From assembly GCA_022766605.1 (NCBI GenBank), contig JALEOH010000015.1:1-32839 (forward strand): a stretch of DNA of 32,839 nt, written 5' to 3'. This DNA is from Ezakiella sp. (GTDB lineage: Bacteria; Bacillota; Clostridia; Tissierellales; Peptoniphilaceae). Numbering within the stretch: the stretch's first letter is position 1; each line of letters starts with the position of its first letter. A program made the translations under genes and the position numbers. The notes under the pieces are model-generated. The model made no database searches and was not told the DNA's origin. It saw only the letters and a program-made list of their open reading frames with translations. Of this stretch, positions 15,753-23,155 are shown piece after piece.

Positions 15753-17852
15753 TTAAACTCGGCAACTTTCGCATTCTTCGAGTTTGAGTTTTTGGGTGCG
15801 CGTGTAATACAAGGTTTTAATTCCTTGATGATGCGCATATATATAATATCGGGCGAGTTCACGTGTGGTAATATCGCTTGTAATACAAAGCTCAAGGCTG
15901 ATGCCTTGGTCAACGTGCTTTTGCGCCGTAGCAATTACATCTATTAATTTATATTTGTCGATTTTATAGGCACTTTCATACATAAATTCCGCCTTGTCAA
16001 GTGCAGGAGCAGGAAAATAGGTTTTAGAATTTCCATAAGTTCTCTCTTCGATTAGCTGTTTAACAGGCGTAATGGATGGAGTTGCACTCATTACATATGC
16101 GGTCGATCCATTTGGCGCGACGGCAAGGCGATTGGAATTATATAGCCCATATTTCATTACATCTTCTTTTAAATTAGACCAATCCTCGTTTGTTGGAATA
16201 TATATATCTTTAAATATCTCCTTTATTTTAGGAGAGCTTGGATATATTGGCCCACGATTTTCAAAATATTTACCACTTGCATAGTCGCTTTCCTCAAATC
16301 GATAGAATTTATTTCCAGTTTCCCTGGCCTTATTCATCGAGTGAAGAAGGCTATAATAATTGATAATATTAAAAAAGACGTCTATTAGCTCGATATCCTC
16401 GTCGCTTCCATAAGAGATATAATTTTCTGCAATAAATCCATGATGACCCATTATGCCAAATCCAACCGAGTGCATTAATTTATTTGCCTTTGCAATCGTT
16501 GGCACATAGCTTATATTGGTCTTATCGCTAACTGAATTCATAATATCCATGGCAGCAAAGACGGTCTCTTTTATTGTATTGTGCTTAATCATATTGCCCA
16601 TGTGACCACTTGAGAGATTGCAGCTGATATCCATGCCATAAATATCTTCATCTCTCTTGTCATAGTCGGCGTAGTGAGATAGCTCGCTTGGTTGCAAAAT
16701 CTCCGTGCAGAGATTTGAAAATTTTATAGGCCTATTTAGTGGATTGGCACCATTTACATTGTCGCAAAACATCAAATAGGGATAACCACTTTCGCCCTGG
16801 ACTGATGCAATCATATCGAGGAGCTTTCGTGGATTTAACTTCTTTTTTCTTATATTTGGATTTTCTACCAGCTTATCATACCAATTATCCATCTCAACTG
16901 CCATGTCCCCAAAGTTAATTCCATATTCGTCAAATATATTTTTAGGATAAAAAGCATACATATCCTTGTCTTCACGAGCTAGCTCTATGAATTTATCTGG
17001 AATGATAAGTCCGAGGCTAAGCGTCTTTACTCTTATATCGTCGTCGGCGTTGAGCTTTTTGGTATTTAAAAAATCCTCCACATCTGCATGAAATATATTG
17101 AGATATGCAGCACCTGCACCCGGCCTTTGCCCCATCTGATCGGCATAGCGGAAAGCATTGTCGAGCAATTTTAATACTCCAACCACTCCCTTTGCAACAT
17201 TTTTAATGCCTTTAATCGATTCACCCTTTGCGCGAAGATTGCTCACATGAAGGCTCACACCTCCACCAATCTTTGAGAGCTGCATAGCAAATTCCTCAGC
17301 TCTTGCAATATCATTTAGTGAGTCGCCGATCTCAAGTAAAAAGCAAGACACAAACTCTCTGCGACGCTTTTTTCCGGTATTTAATAGAGTTGGCGTAGCA
17401 GGGGTAAAGTCCTGGTCGATAAGCCTTCCTATTAGCTCCATCGCACGATTTATATCACCATCGGCATGATATAGCGCAATAAATGAAAGCCTGTCTTCAT
17501 ATCTCTCGAGATAAACCGACTTGTCATCTGATTTCATCGCATAGTCATTGTAGAATTTATATGCGCCCATATAGCTGGGAAAGCGGAATTTCTTGCTATA
17601 TGCATAGTCGAATACCTGCTTGATTTCATCGAAAGAATATTTTTTTAAAAAATCCTCTTCGATATATTCATTTTTAATTAGATAATTTAATTTTTCCTCT
17701 AGTGAATGGAAAAACTGCGTTTTCTTATTTACTTCATTTACAAAATAGGAATATGCTGCCTCTTTATCCTTTGATAAATCCTTTATATTGCCATCTTGAT
17801 CAACTATTTCATTATTTAATAATATCCACTCTGGGATTTCTAATCTATTCAT
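15753..17852 (-). CDS. nrdE: Class Ib ribonucleoside-diphosphate reductase alpha subunit NrdE
   Basis: NrdE is the catalytic subunit converting NDPs to dNDPs. The 699-residue product has the class Ib layout: an N-terminal NrdE domain, then FVSCFLLEIGDSL with the first redox cysteine, and NLCTEILQPSE with another active-site cysteine. The YVMSATPSITPVKQL loop follows, and the C-terminal pair is ECESCRV, which is re-reduced by NrdH. It lacks the ATP-cone of class Ia. ATG 17852 is preferred over ATG 17858 because AAGGAG is seven bases away rather than one. It overlaps the end of nrdI by 8 bases and is followed by nrdF. Confidence 0.96.
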   Translation of the reverse strand: MNRLEIPEWILLNNEIVDQDGNIKDLSKDKEAAYSYFVNEVNKKTQFFHSLEEKLNYLIKNEYIEEDFLKKYSFDEIKQVFDYAYSKKFRFPSYMGAYKFYNDYAMKSDDKSVYLERYEDRLSFIALYHADGDINRAMELIGRLIDQDFTPATPTLLNTGKKRRREFVSCFLLEIGDSLNDIARAEEFAMQLSKIGGGVSLHVSNLRAKGESIKGIKNVAKGVVGVLKLLDNAFRYADQMGQRPGAGAAYLNIFHADVEDFLNTKKLNADDDIRVKTLSLGLIIPDKFIELAREDKDMYAFYPKNIFDEYGINFGDMAVEMDNWYDKLVENPNIRKKKLNPRKLLDMIASVQGESGYPYLMFCDNVNGANPLNRPIKFSNLCTEILQPSELSHYADYDKRDEDIYGMDISCNLSSGHMGNMIKHNTIKETVFAAMDIMNSVSDKTNISYVPTIAKANKLMHSVGFGIMGHHGFIAENYISYGSDEDIELIDVFFNIINYYSLLHSMNKARETGNKFYRFEESDYASGKYFENRGPIYPSSPKIKEIFKDIYIPTNEDWSNLKEDVMKYGLYNSNRLAVAPNGSTAYVMSATPSITPVKQLIEERTYGNSKTYFPAPALDKAEFMYESAYKIDKYKLIDVIATAQKHVDQGISLELCITSDITTRELARYYIYAHHQGIKTLYYTRTQKLKLEECESCRV

Positions 17853-18213
17853 AACCATGCTCCTTATCTTTAATATACTGACTAATCTTTTCCCAATCGC
17901 TTTTAAAGCCCGAGCCTTCGAACTTCAATACAAGCGGGATATTGTATTTTTCTTGAATTATTTCTCCAGCCTTGCCGAAATTTGCTCCCCAATTTTTATT
18001 GCCACTTACTGCAACGCCAATGCAATTGTACGCAAATTGTTCAAGGAGGCTAACCGTGCTTTCAGGCACTTGACCAAAGCCAAAGCTCCTTGTAAGCAGG
18101 AAAAATTTTTCATTTTCTTTTATTTTATCCTTACCAACTAGTCTTATATCGCCCTCTAAATGCTTGGCGAAGTTGATTCCATTGCCGGTAAGGCTATCCA
18201 CCATAATAATCAT
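17845..18213 (-). CDS. nrdI: Flavodoxin-like NrdI, activator of NrdF
   Basis: NrdI is a small FMN protein that supplies oxidant for the manganese centre of NrdF. The 122-residue product begins MIIMVDSLTGNGINF with the phosphate loop at residues 9-13. It contains SFGFGQVPEST and VSGNKNWGANFGKAG, the FMN-facing loops of the family. ATG 18213 has GGAGG five bases upstream; an in-frame upstream extension to 18252 would run into the promoter and is rejected. It is the first gene of the operon and overlaps nrdE by 8 bases. The promoter carries two NrdR boxes. Confidence 0.92.
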   Translation of the reverse strand: MIIMVDSLTGNGINFAKHLEGDIRLVGKDKIKENEKFFLLTRSFGFGQVPESTVSLLEQFAYNCIGVAVSGNKNWGANFGKAGEIIQEKYNIPLVLKFEGSGFKSDWEKISQYIKDKEHGYE

Positions 18214-18240
18214 ATCATCCTCCAAAAATATTCCAATTAG

Positions 18241-18269
18241 ATTATACCTCAATTAAAACAAAAACACAA
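18241..18269 (-). promoter_or_regulatory. Promoter of nrdIEFH
   Basis: On the minus strand TTGTGT (18269-18264) and TATAAT (18246-18241) are 17 bases apart. The -35 box lies inside the first NrdR box, so a bound repressor would block RNA polymerase. The start is expected near 18234. Confidence 0.75.
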
Positions 18270-18279
18270 TATATAGCGT
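18264..18279. promoter_or_regulatory. NrdR box 1
   Basis: ACACAATATATAGCGT matches the NrdR operator ACAcwATATaTwGTGT with one change in the right arm. It overlaps the -35 box of the nrd promoter. Confidence 0.9.
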
Positions 18280-18294
18280 TTAAAATTTTACAAA

Positions 18295-18310
18295 ACACAA
18301 TATATAGTGT
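18295..18310. promoter_or_regulatory. NrdR box 2
   Basis: ACACAATATATAGTGT is a full match to the NrdR consensus. It is 31 bp from box 1, about three helical turns, the usual arrangement for cooperative NrdR binding on the same DNA face. Confidence 0.93.
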
Positions 18311-18381
18311 TGATACAATCAGCTATTCAAATTTTTAATTAAAAATATAAAAAGATGGGTAAAAATAAGTCGGAGGTAATT

Positions 18382-18969
18382 ATGTCGTTAAAAGTTGAGG
18401 CTAAAAACAAAAGAAGGCTTGCTATAACCATTTATCTAAGCCTAATAAGCATATTAGGTGGCATTATCATGTTGAAATTCTTGCCTGAAATGGTGGCAAG
18501 TCATGGGGATTTTGCTTTTAATATCAATAAATATATGCCAAGAACCAATTTCTACTGGTTTATTGCTTTTTTAAGCATATTTTATTGGGTGGTGTTTTTT
18601 GCAACGAGAAAGGACAAGCATTTTCCGCTAGCAATGCTACTTATTTATATAATATTGTCTCTGGTAGCTTTTACAACTATATATAGAGCGCCCGAGGCAA
18701 CTAAATTAATCGAGCTTGAAGTGGATTTTGTTTCAGCAGTAGCTGCAGCGCTTAATCTAGTAGCAAGTGGATTTTTAATATATAGATTTGATCGCTCATC
18801 AAGTAAAATGTTAACTATAATGATAGCTCATTTTATATTGAGCTTATTTGCAATCTATGCTAGACTAAATGTCGGAGCAAAAGTATTGATAATATTTTTT
18901 GAATTTATGATATTATTATATATTAATTTAGGGAAGATTGGAGATGAAGATGGAAAAATCAAGAATTAA
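18382..18969 (+). CDS. Membrane protein, DUF1648-like half of an SdpI pair (tentative)
   Basis: The 195-residue protein has about six membrane helices, near residues 14-33, 52-70, 80-98, 115-135, 146-162 and 166-184. After the first helix comes FLPEMVASHGDFAFNINKYMP, which resembles the outer loop after helix 1 of DUF1648/SdpI N-terminal parts. ATG 18382 is chosen because GGAGG (18372-18376) precedes it; an in-frame ATG at 18355 lacks a site. It overlaps the next gene by 20 bases. The next gene carries an SdpI-type C-terminal domain, so the two may form one split immunity or signal complex. No catalytic motif is seen. Confidence 0.6.
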   Translation: MSLKVEAKNKRRLAITIYLSLISILGGIIMLKFLPEMVASHGDFAFNINKYMPRTNFYWFIAFLSIFYWVVFFATRKDKHFPLAMLLIYIILSLVAFTTIYRAPEATKLIELEVDFVSAVAAALNLVASGFLIYRFDRSSSKMLTIMIAHFILSLFAIYARLNVGAKVLIIFFEFMILLYINLGKIGDEDGKIKN

Positions 18970-19516
18970 ATTATTAGTTGAGTTAGCAGTAATAATACTT
19001 GCTCTTATACTAAGCGCACAGCTTACCCAAACTGGCACAAGCGAGGAATTATTACCACTTATAATACTATCGGTCTCTATTATTGCTCTAGCAATAATAA
19101 CTCAATTTATTATCGATAATGACAGGATATATCGAATAGTTTTAATGTTCGCAATTAGCATATTATTTTTAGTAGCAGGCTATATAGTCTATCCAGATCT
19201 ATTTAGCGGAGAAAGTGGCTTTGCAAGTTTATATGCAATAATAATTGCAATAGTAATGGTTTTTTGCTATCTGATTTTCCCTATGCTTAAAAGAAATACC
19301 ATAGTTGGCCTAAGGACAGGTGAAACCCTAAGTGATGAGGGCAATTGGAGAGCAGCTCATGATAAGCTCGCCTCATTTGCATCGATATTTTTGCTGGCCT
19401 CTACTATAATTGCTTTTTATATAGATATGCAAAATTGGCTTAAAGTGGTATTATCAAGCATGGTAATTGTTCTTTATCTTGTAATATATAATCTCTTAAA
19501 TAAAAAAACTAAATAA
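18950..19516 (+). CDS. SdpI-family membrane protein
   Basis: The 188-residue protein has five or six membrane helices. Between helices near residues 120-150 it has NTIVGLRTGETLSDEGNWRA followed by AHDKLA. This is the SdpI signature (compare G-I/L-R-T-xx-TLS-x-E-xxW-xxxH). SdpI of Bacillus subtilis protects cells from the SdpC toxin and signals to its regulator SdpR. No SdpC- or SdpR-like gene is near. ATG 18950 is chosen since GGAG (18940-18943) is six bases away; ATG 18944 abuts the site. A terminator follows directly. Confidence 0.75.
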   Translation: MEKSRIKLLVELAVIILALILSAQLTQTGTSEELLPLIILSVSIIALAIITQFIIDNDRIYRIVLMFAISILFLVAGYIVYPDLFSGESGFASLYAIIIAIVMVFCYLIFPMLKRNTIVGLRTGETLSDEGNWRAAHDKLASFASIFLLASTIIAFYIDMQNWLKVVLSSMVIVLYLVIYNLLNKKTK

Positions 19517-19548
19517 AAACTGCAAGGCTTAAAGCTTTGCAGTTTTTT
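19516..19548 (+). terminator. Terminator after the SdpI-like gene
   Basis: AAAACTGCAA (19516-19525) pairs with TTGCAGTTTT (19537-19546), with an inner GCTT/AAGC stem, followed by TT. The stem begins at the stop codon. Confidence 0.9.
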
Positions 19549-19553
19549 ATTGC

Positions 19554-19582
19554 ATGAATTTGTTTATGTATGAATTTGTTTA
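19554..19582 (+). repeat. Short tandem direct repeat
   Basis: ATGAATTTGTTTA occurs at 19554-19566 and again at 19570-19582, a period of 16 bases, just after the terminator and before a small membrane gene. It may be chance slippage in AT-rich DNA. Confidence 0.6.
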
Positions 19583-19640
19583 ATAATATCTTAACAATAA
19601 TATAGTAGAATTTAATAGGAGTCGCAATAGGGGGAGTAAC

Positions 19641-20011
19641 ATGATATTATTTATCCTTTCATTACTATTTTTTATATTAAACACCACAGATATATTTGGC
19701 ATTTGGCCATCCATTGTTGCAAACATAAGCTATATCAGTTTGTAATAGGCATATGGATATTGTTGTTAATATCGTGGATAATTCAAAAAATATTAAGAAA
19801 ACTTGGCAGAGGAGAGTTAGTCGTACGATTCCTCGCCTTGCTATATGGCTTTTGTATTTATTATTATATGAAATATAGCGATCCCGACTTTTATAAAAAA
19901 ATGCTTATTCACGAAAATAAAATCGCCATCTTTCTATTTGTAATATCTATTATAAGCATGGTAAGAAGATTCATTGCCAAAAAGCAATTCGAAGCAAGTG
20001 AAAGAAAATAA
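19641..20011 (+). pseudogene. Small membrane protein with a frameshift
   Basis: ATG 19641 has a good ribosome site (GGGGGAG, 19630-19636) and encodes a hydrophobic start, MILFILSLLFFILNTTDIFG, but meets a stop at 19743-19745. A second reading frame overlapping it encodes QFVIGIWILLLISWIIQKIL and continues to 20011. It has three further membrane segments but no ATG or ribosome site at its beginning. Joining the two by a -1 shift at about 19728-19742 gives one protein of about 123 residues with four helices. I therefore call it one frameshifted gene. It could be a sequencing error or a real mutation. No family recognised. Confidence 0.6.
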
Positions 20012-20020
20012 CATTAATAA

Positions 20021-20545
20021 TCACAATCCGTAAGTCCTGTCTATCGTCAACTCTATTAGATTTAATAGATGATTTTTATCTTCCTCATCAGGATGGGACT
20101 GGCCGATATTTCTCATAATGGTTTGCCTTGGGGTAGGGGCTCTTGGATGATCAGGTGGACGCGAGTTGATCTCGTCTAGCTTTTCTTTTGGGAGCCTGCC
20201 TTGAATGGCAAATGTGGATAGAACGGTTACCGTTTCATCTAAAAGTTCCCCAGCTCGAGCAAAGCATCGATGAACTTGCATAGAATAAGTATATGCACCA
20301 AGAGTCATATATAAAATCACTTCTACATCTCTAAGTTTACTTAATAATAATTTGGTATTGTCGTCAGGATAGCCCTTGTCCACCCAAAAGCCTATTATAA
20401 TATAATCATATTTTTTAAAATAACTGGCATCTTTCTCATTTGCCGATAGAATATCGAGAGTTTCACAATTGTATTTATTTTTTATCGTGTATGCGAGGCT
20501 TTTTGTATTGCCAGTTTCACTTGAATAAATGTTTAATATCTTCAT
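20021..20545 (-). CDS. Flavodoxin-family protein (Flavodoxin_3 type)
   Basis: The 174-residue protein begins MKILNIYSSETGNTKSLAYTI, whose SETGNTKS loop binds FMN phosphate. DYIIIGFWVDKGYPDDNT and LYMTLGAYTYS match the second and third FMN loops of the clostridial group in which BilS-like proteins also occur. The ending with DHPRAPTPRQTIMRNIGQSHPDEED is typical of that group. It probably carries electrons in the cytoplasm; the partner is unknown. ATG 20545 has GGAGG four bases upstream; an in-frame ATG at 20575 has none. It is transcribed away from a TetR regulator that probably controls it. Confidence 0.85.
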   Translation of the reverse strand: MKILNIYSSETGNTKSLAYTIKNKYNCETLDILSANEKDASYFKKYDYIIIGFWVDKGYPDDNTKLLLSKLRDVEVILYMTLGAYTYSMQVHRCFARAGELLDETVTVLSTFAIQGRLPKEKLDEINSRPPDHPRAPTPRQTIMRNIGQSHPDEEDKNHLLNLIELTIDRTYGL

Positions 20546-20590
20546 ACATCCTCCATTTGTATATGAGTTTAACATAAAATAATTAAAAAG

Positions 20591-20616
20591 TCAATTTTTA
20601 TACAATTTTTAATTGA
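20591..20616. promoter_or_regulatory. Possible TetR operator dyad
   Basis: TCAATT (20591-20596) and AATTGA (20611-20616) form inverted arms in the divergent spacer between the flavodoxin and TetR genes. AT-richness makes chance possible. Confidence 0.3.
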
Positions 20617-20619
20617 TAC

Positions 20620-20648
20620 TTGATAATCATTTTAATATTTGGTATAAT
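20620..20648 (+). promoter_or_regulatory. Promoter of the tetR-type gene
   Basis: TTGATA (20620-20625) and TATAAT (20643-20648) are 17 bases apart, with the ribosome site AAAGGAG following about 20 bases later. Confidence 0.75.
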
Positions 20649-20680
20649 AAAATCAACAAATAAAACAAAGGAGATGCTAA

Positions 20681-21352
20681 ATGAGAAATATCGATTTTAA
20701 CAAGAAACATCTATCCCCACACAGAAGAAATATGATTGAACTCTTCGTAAATTGTACGAGGAAGATCAAAAATGAAGAAGGGGAGAAGGCAATTACAATC
20801 AAGAAAATATCCGAATGTACTGAACTAAACTCCGCAACCATCTACAACTATTTCGAAAATGTAGAGCATCTTGTATTCTTCGCAAATATGGATGCGCTAG
20901 ACAGCTTCAATGCCGATTTGAAAAACTATGTGACAGAGGGAGATGATCCACTAAAAGTATATATTGAAGTTTGGAAATGCTTTGCAAAGCATGCATTTAA
21001 CAAGCCCGAGGAATATCATTATATATTCTTCTCCGAGTTTGCAAAGGAAAAGCCCTATTATATCTATCAATATTATAAGATTTTCCCAGTTGAAAATAAT
21101 GGCTTTCCAGCATATCTCATGAAGATGCTAACAACCGACAACTTCATTGAACGCCTGGATAAGCAAATAGCTGTATCAATCAATGTTGGATATTTCACCG
21201 ACTATACAGCTGAAAAAGTAAATGACATGGCAAGATATATCTTCGAGGGTTTGCTAGAGGATATAAGAAAAGAGGAAATAAGCAAAGAAGAGGCACTTGA
21301 AAAGTTTGAAGAATATTTAAATATAATTGTAGATACTCTTAAGAAGAAATAA
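20681..21352 (+). CDS. TetR/AcrR-family transcriptional regulator
   Basis: The 223-residue protein has an N-terminal helix-turn-helix at about residues 24-65 (AITIKKISECTELNSATIYN followed by YFENVEHL), the standard TetR DNA-binding core. The larger ligand-binding part is helical and rich in aromatic residues (EEYHYIFFSEFAKEKPYYIY). ATG 20681 follows AAAGGAG. It is divergent from a flavodoxin gene across 135 bases, the classic layout for a local repressor that also controls itself. The inducer is unknown. A strong terminator follows. Confidence 0.88.
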   Translation: MRNIDFNKKHLSPHRRNMIELFVNCTRKIKNEEGEKAITIKKISECTELNSATIYNYFENVEHLVFFANMDALDSFNADLKNYVTEGDDPLKVYIEVWKCFAKHAFNKPEEYHYIFFSEFAKEKPYYIYQYYKIFPVENNGFPAYLMKMLTTDNFIERLDKQIAVSINVGYFTDYTAEKVNDMARYIFEGLLEDIRKEEISKEEALEKFEEYLNIIVDTLKKK

Positions 21353-21357
21353 TTAAG

Positions 21358-21388
21358 ATCAGCTCCATATACGGGGGCTGATTTTTTT
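21358..21388 (+). terminator. Terminator of the tetR-type gene
   Basis: ATCAGCTCC (21358-21366) pairs with GGGGCTGAT (21374-21382) with one G-T pair, followed by seven T. Confidence 0.9.
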
Positions 21389-21419
21389 AACTTTTTTGTA
21401 ACTTTATGCTCAAAAACTA

Positions 21420-21448
21420 TTGACTTTTGGTAAAAGCTTTGATACACT
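21420..21448 (+). promoter_or_regulatory. Promoter of the opp operon
   Basis: TTGACT (21420-21425) and TACACT (21443-21448) are 17 bases apart. The expected start is near 21455, exactly where a long inverted-repeat leader begins. Confidence 0.65.
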
Positions 21449-21455
21449 GAAATTG

Positions 21456-21515
21456 TCAAGGAATTGTAAACATTATAAAAACAATCTGAAAATGTTTGCA
21501 AAAATATAGCCTTGA
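21456..21515 (+). promoter_or_regulatory. Structured leader of oppA (nested inverted repeats)
   Basis: TCAAGG (21456-21461) pairs with CCTTGA (21510-21515). Inside it TTGTAAACATT (21464-21474) pairs with AATGTTTGCAA (21491-21501) with one G-T pair and a 16-base loop. The two stems lie in the predicted 5' UTR and could be an RNA element, or a DNA operator. Confidence 0.5.
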
Positions 21516-21532
21516 TCGACATAGGAGGATAT

Positions 21533-23104
21533 ATGAAAAGATATTTATCAATTCTCGTAGCCGTATTTATGGTTTTATCACTTGCTGCATGCGGTAGCAA
21601 GACTACGACTACAACACAAGACGGCACAACAAAGGAAAGCACGACCAATGAAACTGGAAGTAAAGTACTTACAGTGGTCAATGACGCAGATGCAATTACA
21701 CTTGATCCACAAGGTTCAAATGATAACTCATCTTCTAAGGTCTTACTTCAAATCTATGAAGGTCTAATTGACATCAATGCAGAAGGTAAGGTAGTTCCAC
21801 TACTAGCTGAAAGCATCGAAGCCAAGAGCGACCTCGATTATGAAATTAAGCTAAAGAAGGGCGTCAAGTTCCACAACGGCGAAGAAATGAAGGCATCAGA
21901 CGTAGTATTTACTATTAAAAGAGCTCTTGAAAGCCCTAATGTTGCCTATCTATATGAAGCTATTGACGGTGAAACAGTTAAGGCAGTTGATGATTACACT
22001 GTAACCTTTACCCTAAAGACTCCATATGCTGGTATTGTTATGGCATTTATGCATCCAGGTGCAAGTATTCTTAGTGAAAAGGCTGTTACCGCAGCTGGCG
22101 ACAACTATGGTCAAAGCCCTGAAACAGTTTGTGGAACTGGTGCATTTAAGTTAGCTGAATGGTCAAAGGCCAATAAGATCGTCCTTGATAAATTTGCAGA
22201 TTATCATGGAGAAAAGCCAGCATTTGACAAAATCGACTATAAGATCATTCCTGAAGCAAGTAATAGAGTTATCGAACTCGAAAGTGGATCTGCAGATATC
22301 GCCTATGAAATTGCTCCAATCGACAGATCAAAAGTCGAAGACAATGAAAATCTAACATTATTAAAATCACTCGACTATGGTACAACCTATCTCGGATTTA
22401 ATACTCAAAAGGCTCCATTCGACAATCCTAAGGTAAGAGAAGCTATCTCTTATGCAATCGACCTTGAGCCAATCATCAAGACCGTTTGGATGGGCGTTGG
22501 TGAAGTTGCAACTAACTCACTACCACCAACACTAAACTATTCAATCGCTGATCAATATCAAGTTAAGAAGAGAGATGTTGAAAAAGCTAAGAAGCTTTTG
22601 GAAGAAGCAGGCTTCCCCGATGGATTTGCTTGTGAGCTAGCAACCAATGAAAGACAACAAAGAATCGACATGGCTACTATGATTAAAGAACAACTATCAG
22701 AAGTAGGCATCGATGTTACTGTATCAGTTATGGAATGGTCAGCATATAATGACCACCTAAAGAATGGTAGACAAGATATGTTTGAAATCGCTTGGATCGC
22801 AGATACACCAGATCCAGACTCATTCATGTTCCCATGCTTCCACTCAAGCGCTGCTGGCGAAGGTGGAAACTATGTATTCTTAAACGACCCAGAAATGGAC
22901 AAGCTTCTTGAAGATGCTCGTGCAACACTCGACGATGCAAAGAGAGCAGAACTATATAAGAAAGCTCAAGAAAGAGTTCAAGAAATCACAGCTTGGATTC
23001 CACAATATTGGAATGAAAATGCTGTAGGAACTAAGAAATCCATCTCAGGACTTGAACTAAATCCATTCAATTTCTATAAGCTACAAAACGTTAAATTTAA
23101 CTAA
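21533..23104 (+). CDS. oppA: Peptide ABC transporter substrate-binding lipoprotein
   Basis: This 523-residue SBP_bac_5 protein captures peptides outside the membrane for the OppBCDF importer. It has a lipoprotein signal with lipobox LAAC at residues 17-20, then a Thr/Ser-rich linker (TTTTTQDGTTKESTT). Family segments follow: GLIDINAEGKVVPLLAESIE, LKKGVKFHNGEEMKASDVVF and VREAISYAID. ATG 21533 follows AGGAGGATAT. Codon use looks more optimised than in the neighbours, as expected for an abundant binding protein. A hairpin without a T run lies between it and oppB. The ligand could be dipeptides or longer peptides. Confidence 0.95.
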   Translation: MKRYLSILVAVFMVLSLAACGSKTTTTTQDGTTKESTTNETGSKVLTVVNDADAITLDPQGSNDNSSSKVLLQIYEGLIDINAEGKVVPLLAESIEAKSDLDYEIKLKKGVKFHNGEEMKASDVVFTIKRALESPNVAYLYEAIDGETVKAVDDYTVTFTLKTPYAGIVMAFMHPGASILSEKAVTAAGDNYGQSPETVCGTGAFKLAEWSKANKIVLDKFADYHGEKPAFDKIDYKIIPEASNRVIELESGSADIAYEIAPIDRSKVEDNENLTLLKSLDYGTTYLGFNTQKAPFDNPKVREAISYAIDLEPIIKTVWMGVGEVATNSLPPTLNYSIADQYQVKKRDVEKAKKLLEEAGFPDGFACELATNERQQRIDMATMIKEQLSEVGIDVTVSVMEWSAYNDHLKNGRQDMFEIAWIADTPDPDSFMFPCFHSSAAGEGGNYVFLNDPEMDKLLEDARATLDDAKRAELYKKAQERVQEITAWIPQYWNENAVGTKKSISGLELNPFNFYKLQNVKFN

Positions 23105-23112
23105 AATATGTA

Positions 23113-23131
23113 AGGGGCGTTAATCGCCCCT
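23113..23131 (+). other. Intercistronic hairpin between oppA and oppB
   Basis: AGGGGCG (23113-23119) pairs with CGCCCCT (23125-23131) around TTAAT. No T run follows, so it is more likely an mRNA-stabilising or partial-termination stem that raises oppA over oppBCDF than a full terminator. Confidence 0.75.
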
Positions 23132-23155
23132 CACATCCACTATAAGGAGATATAG

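Noticed and set aside
15728..15934. Longer NrdF with a 69-residue N-terminal extension
   Set aside because: The extension overlaps nrdE on the same strand in another frame and lacks a ribosome site; ATG 15727 has AAAGGAG and matches known NrdF starts.
17857..18141. 94-residue plus-strand frame opposite nrdI
   Set aside because: It is the reverse shadow of nrdI, which has clear family motifs and a ribosome site.
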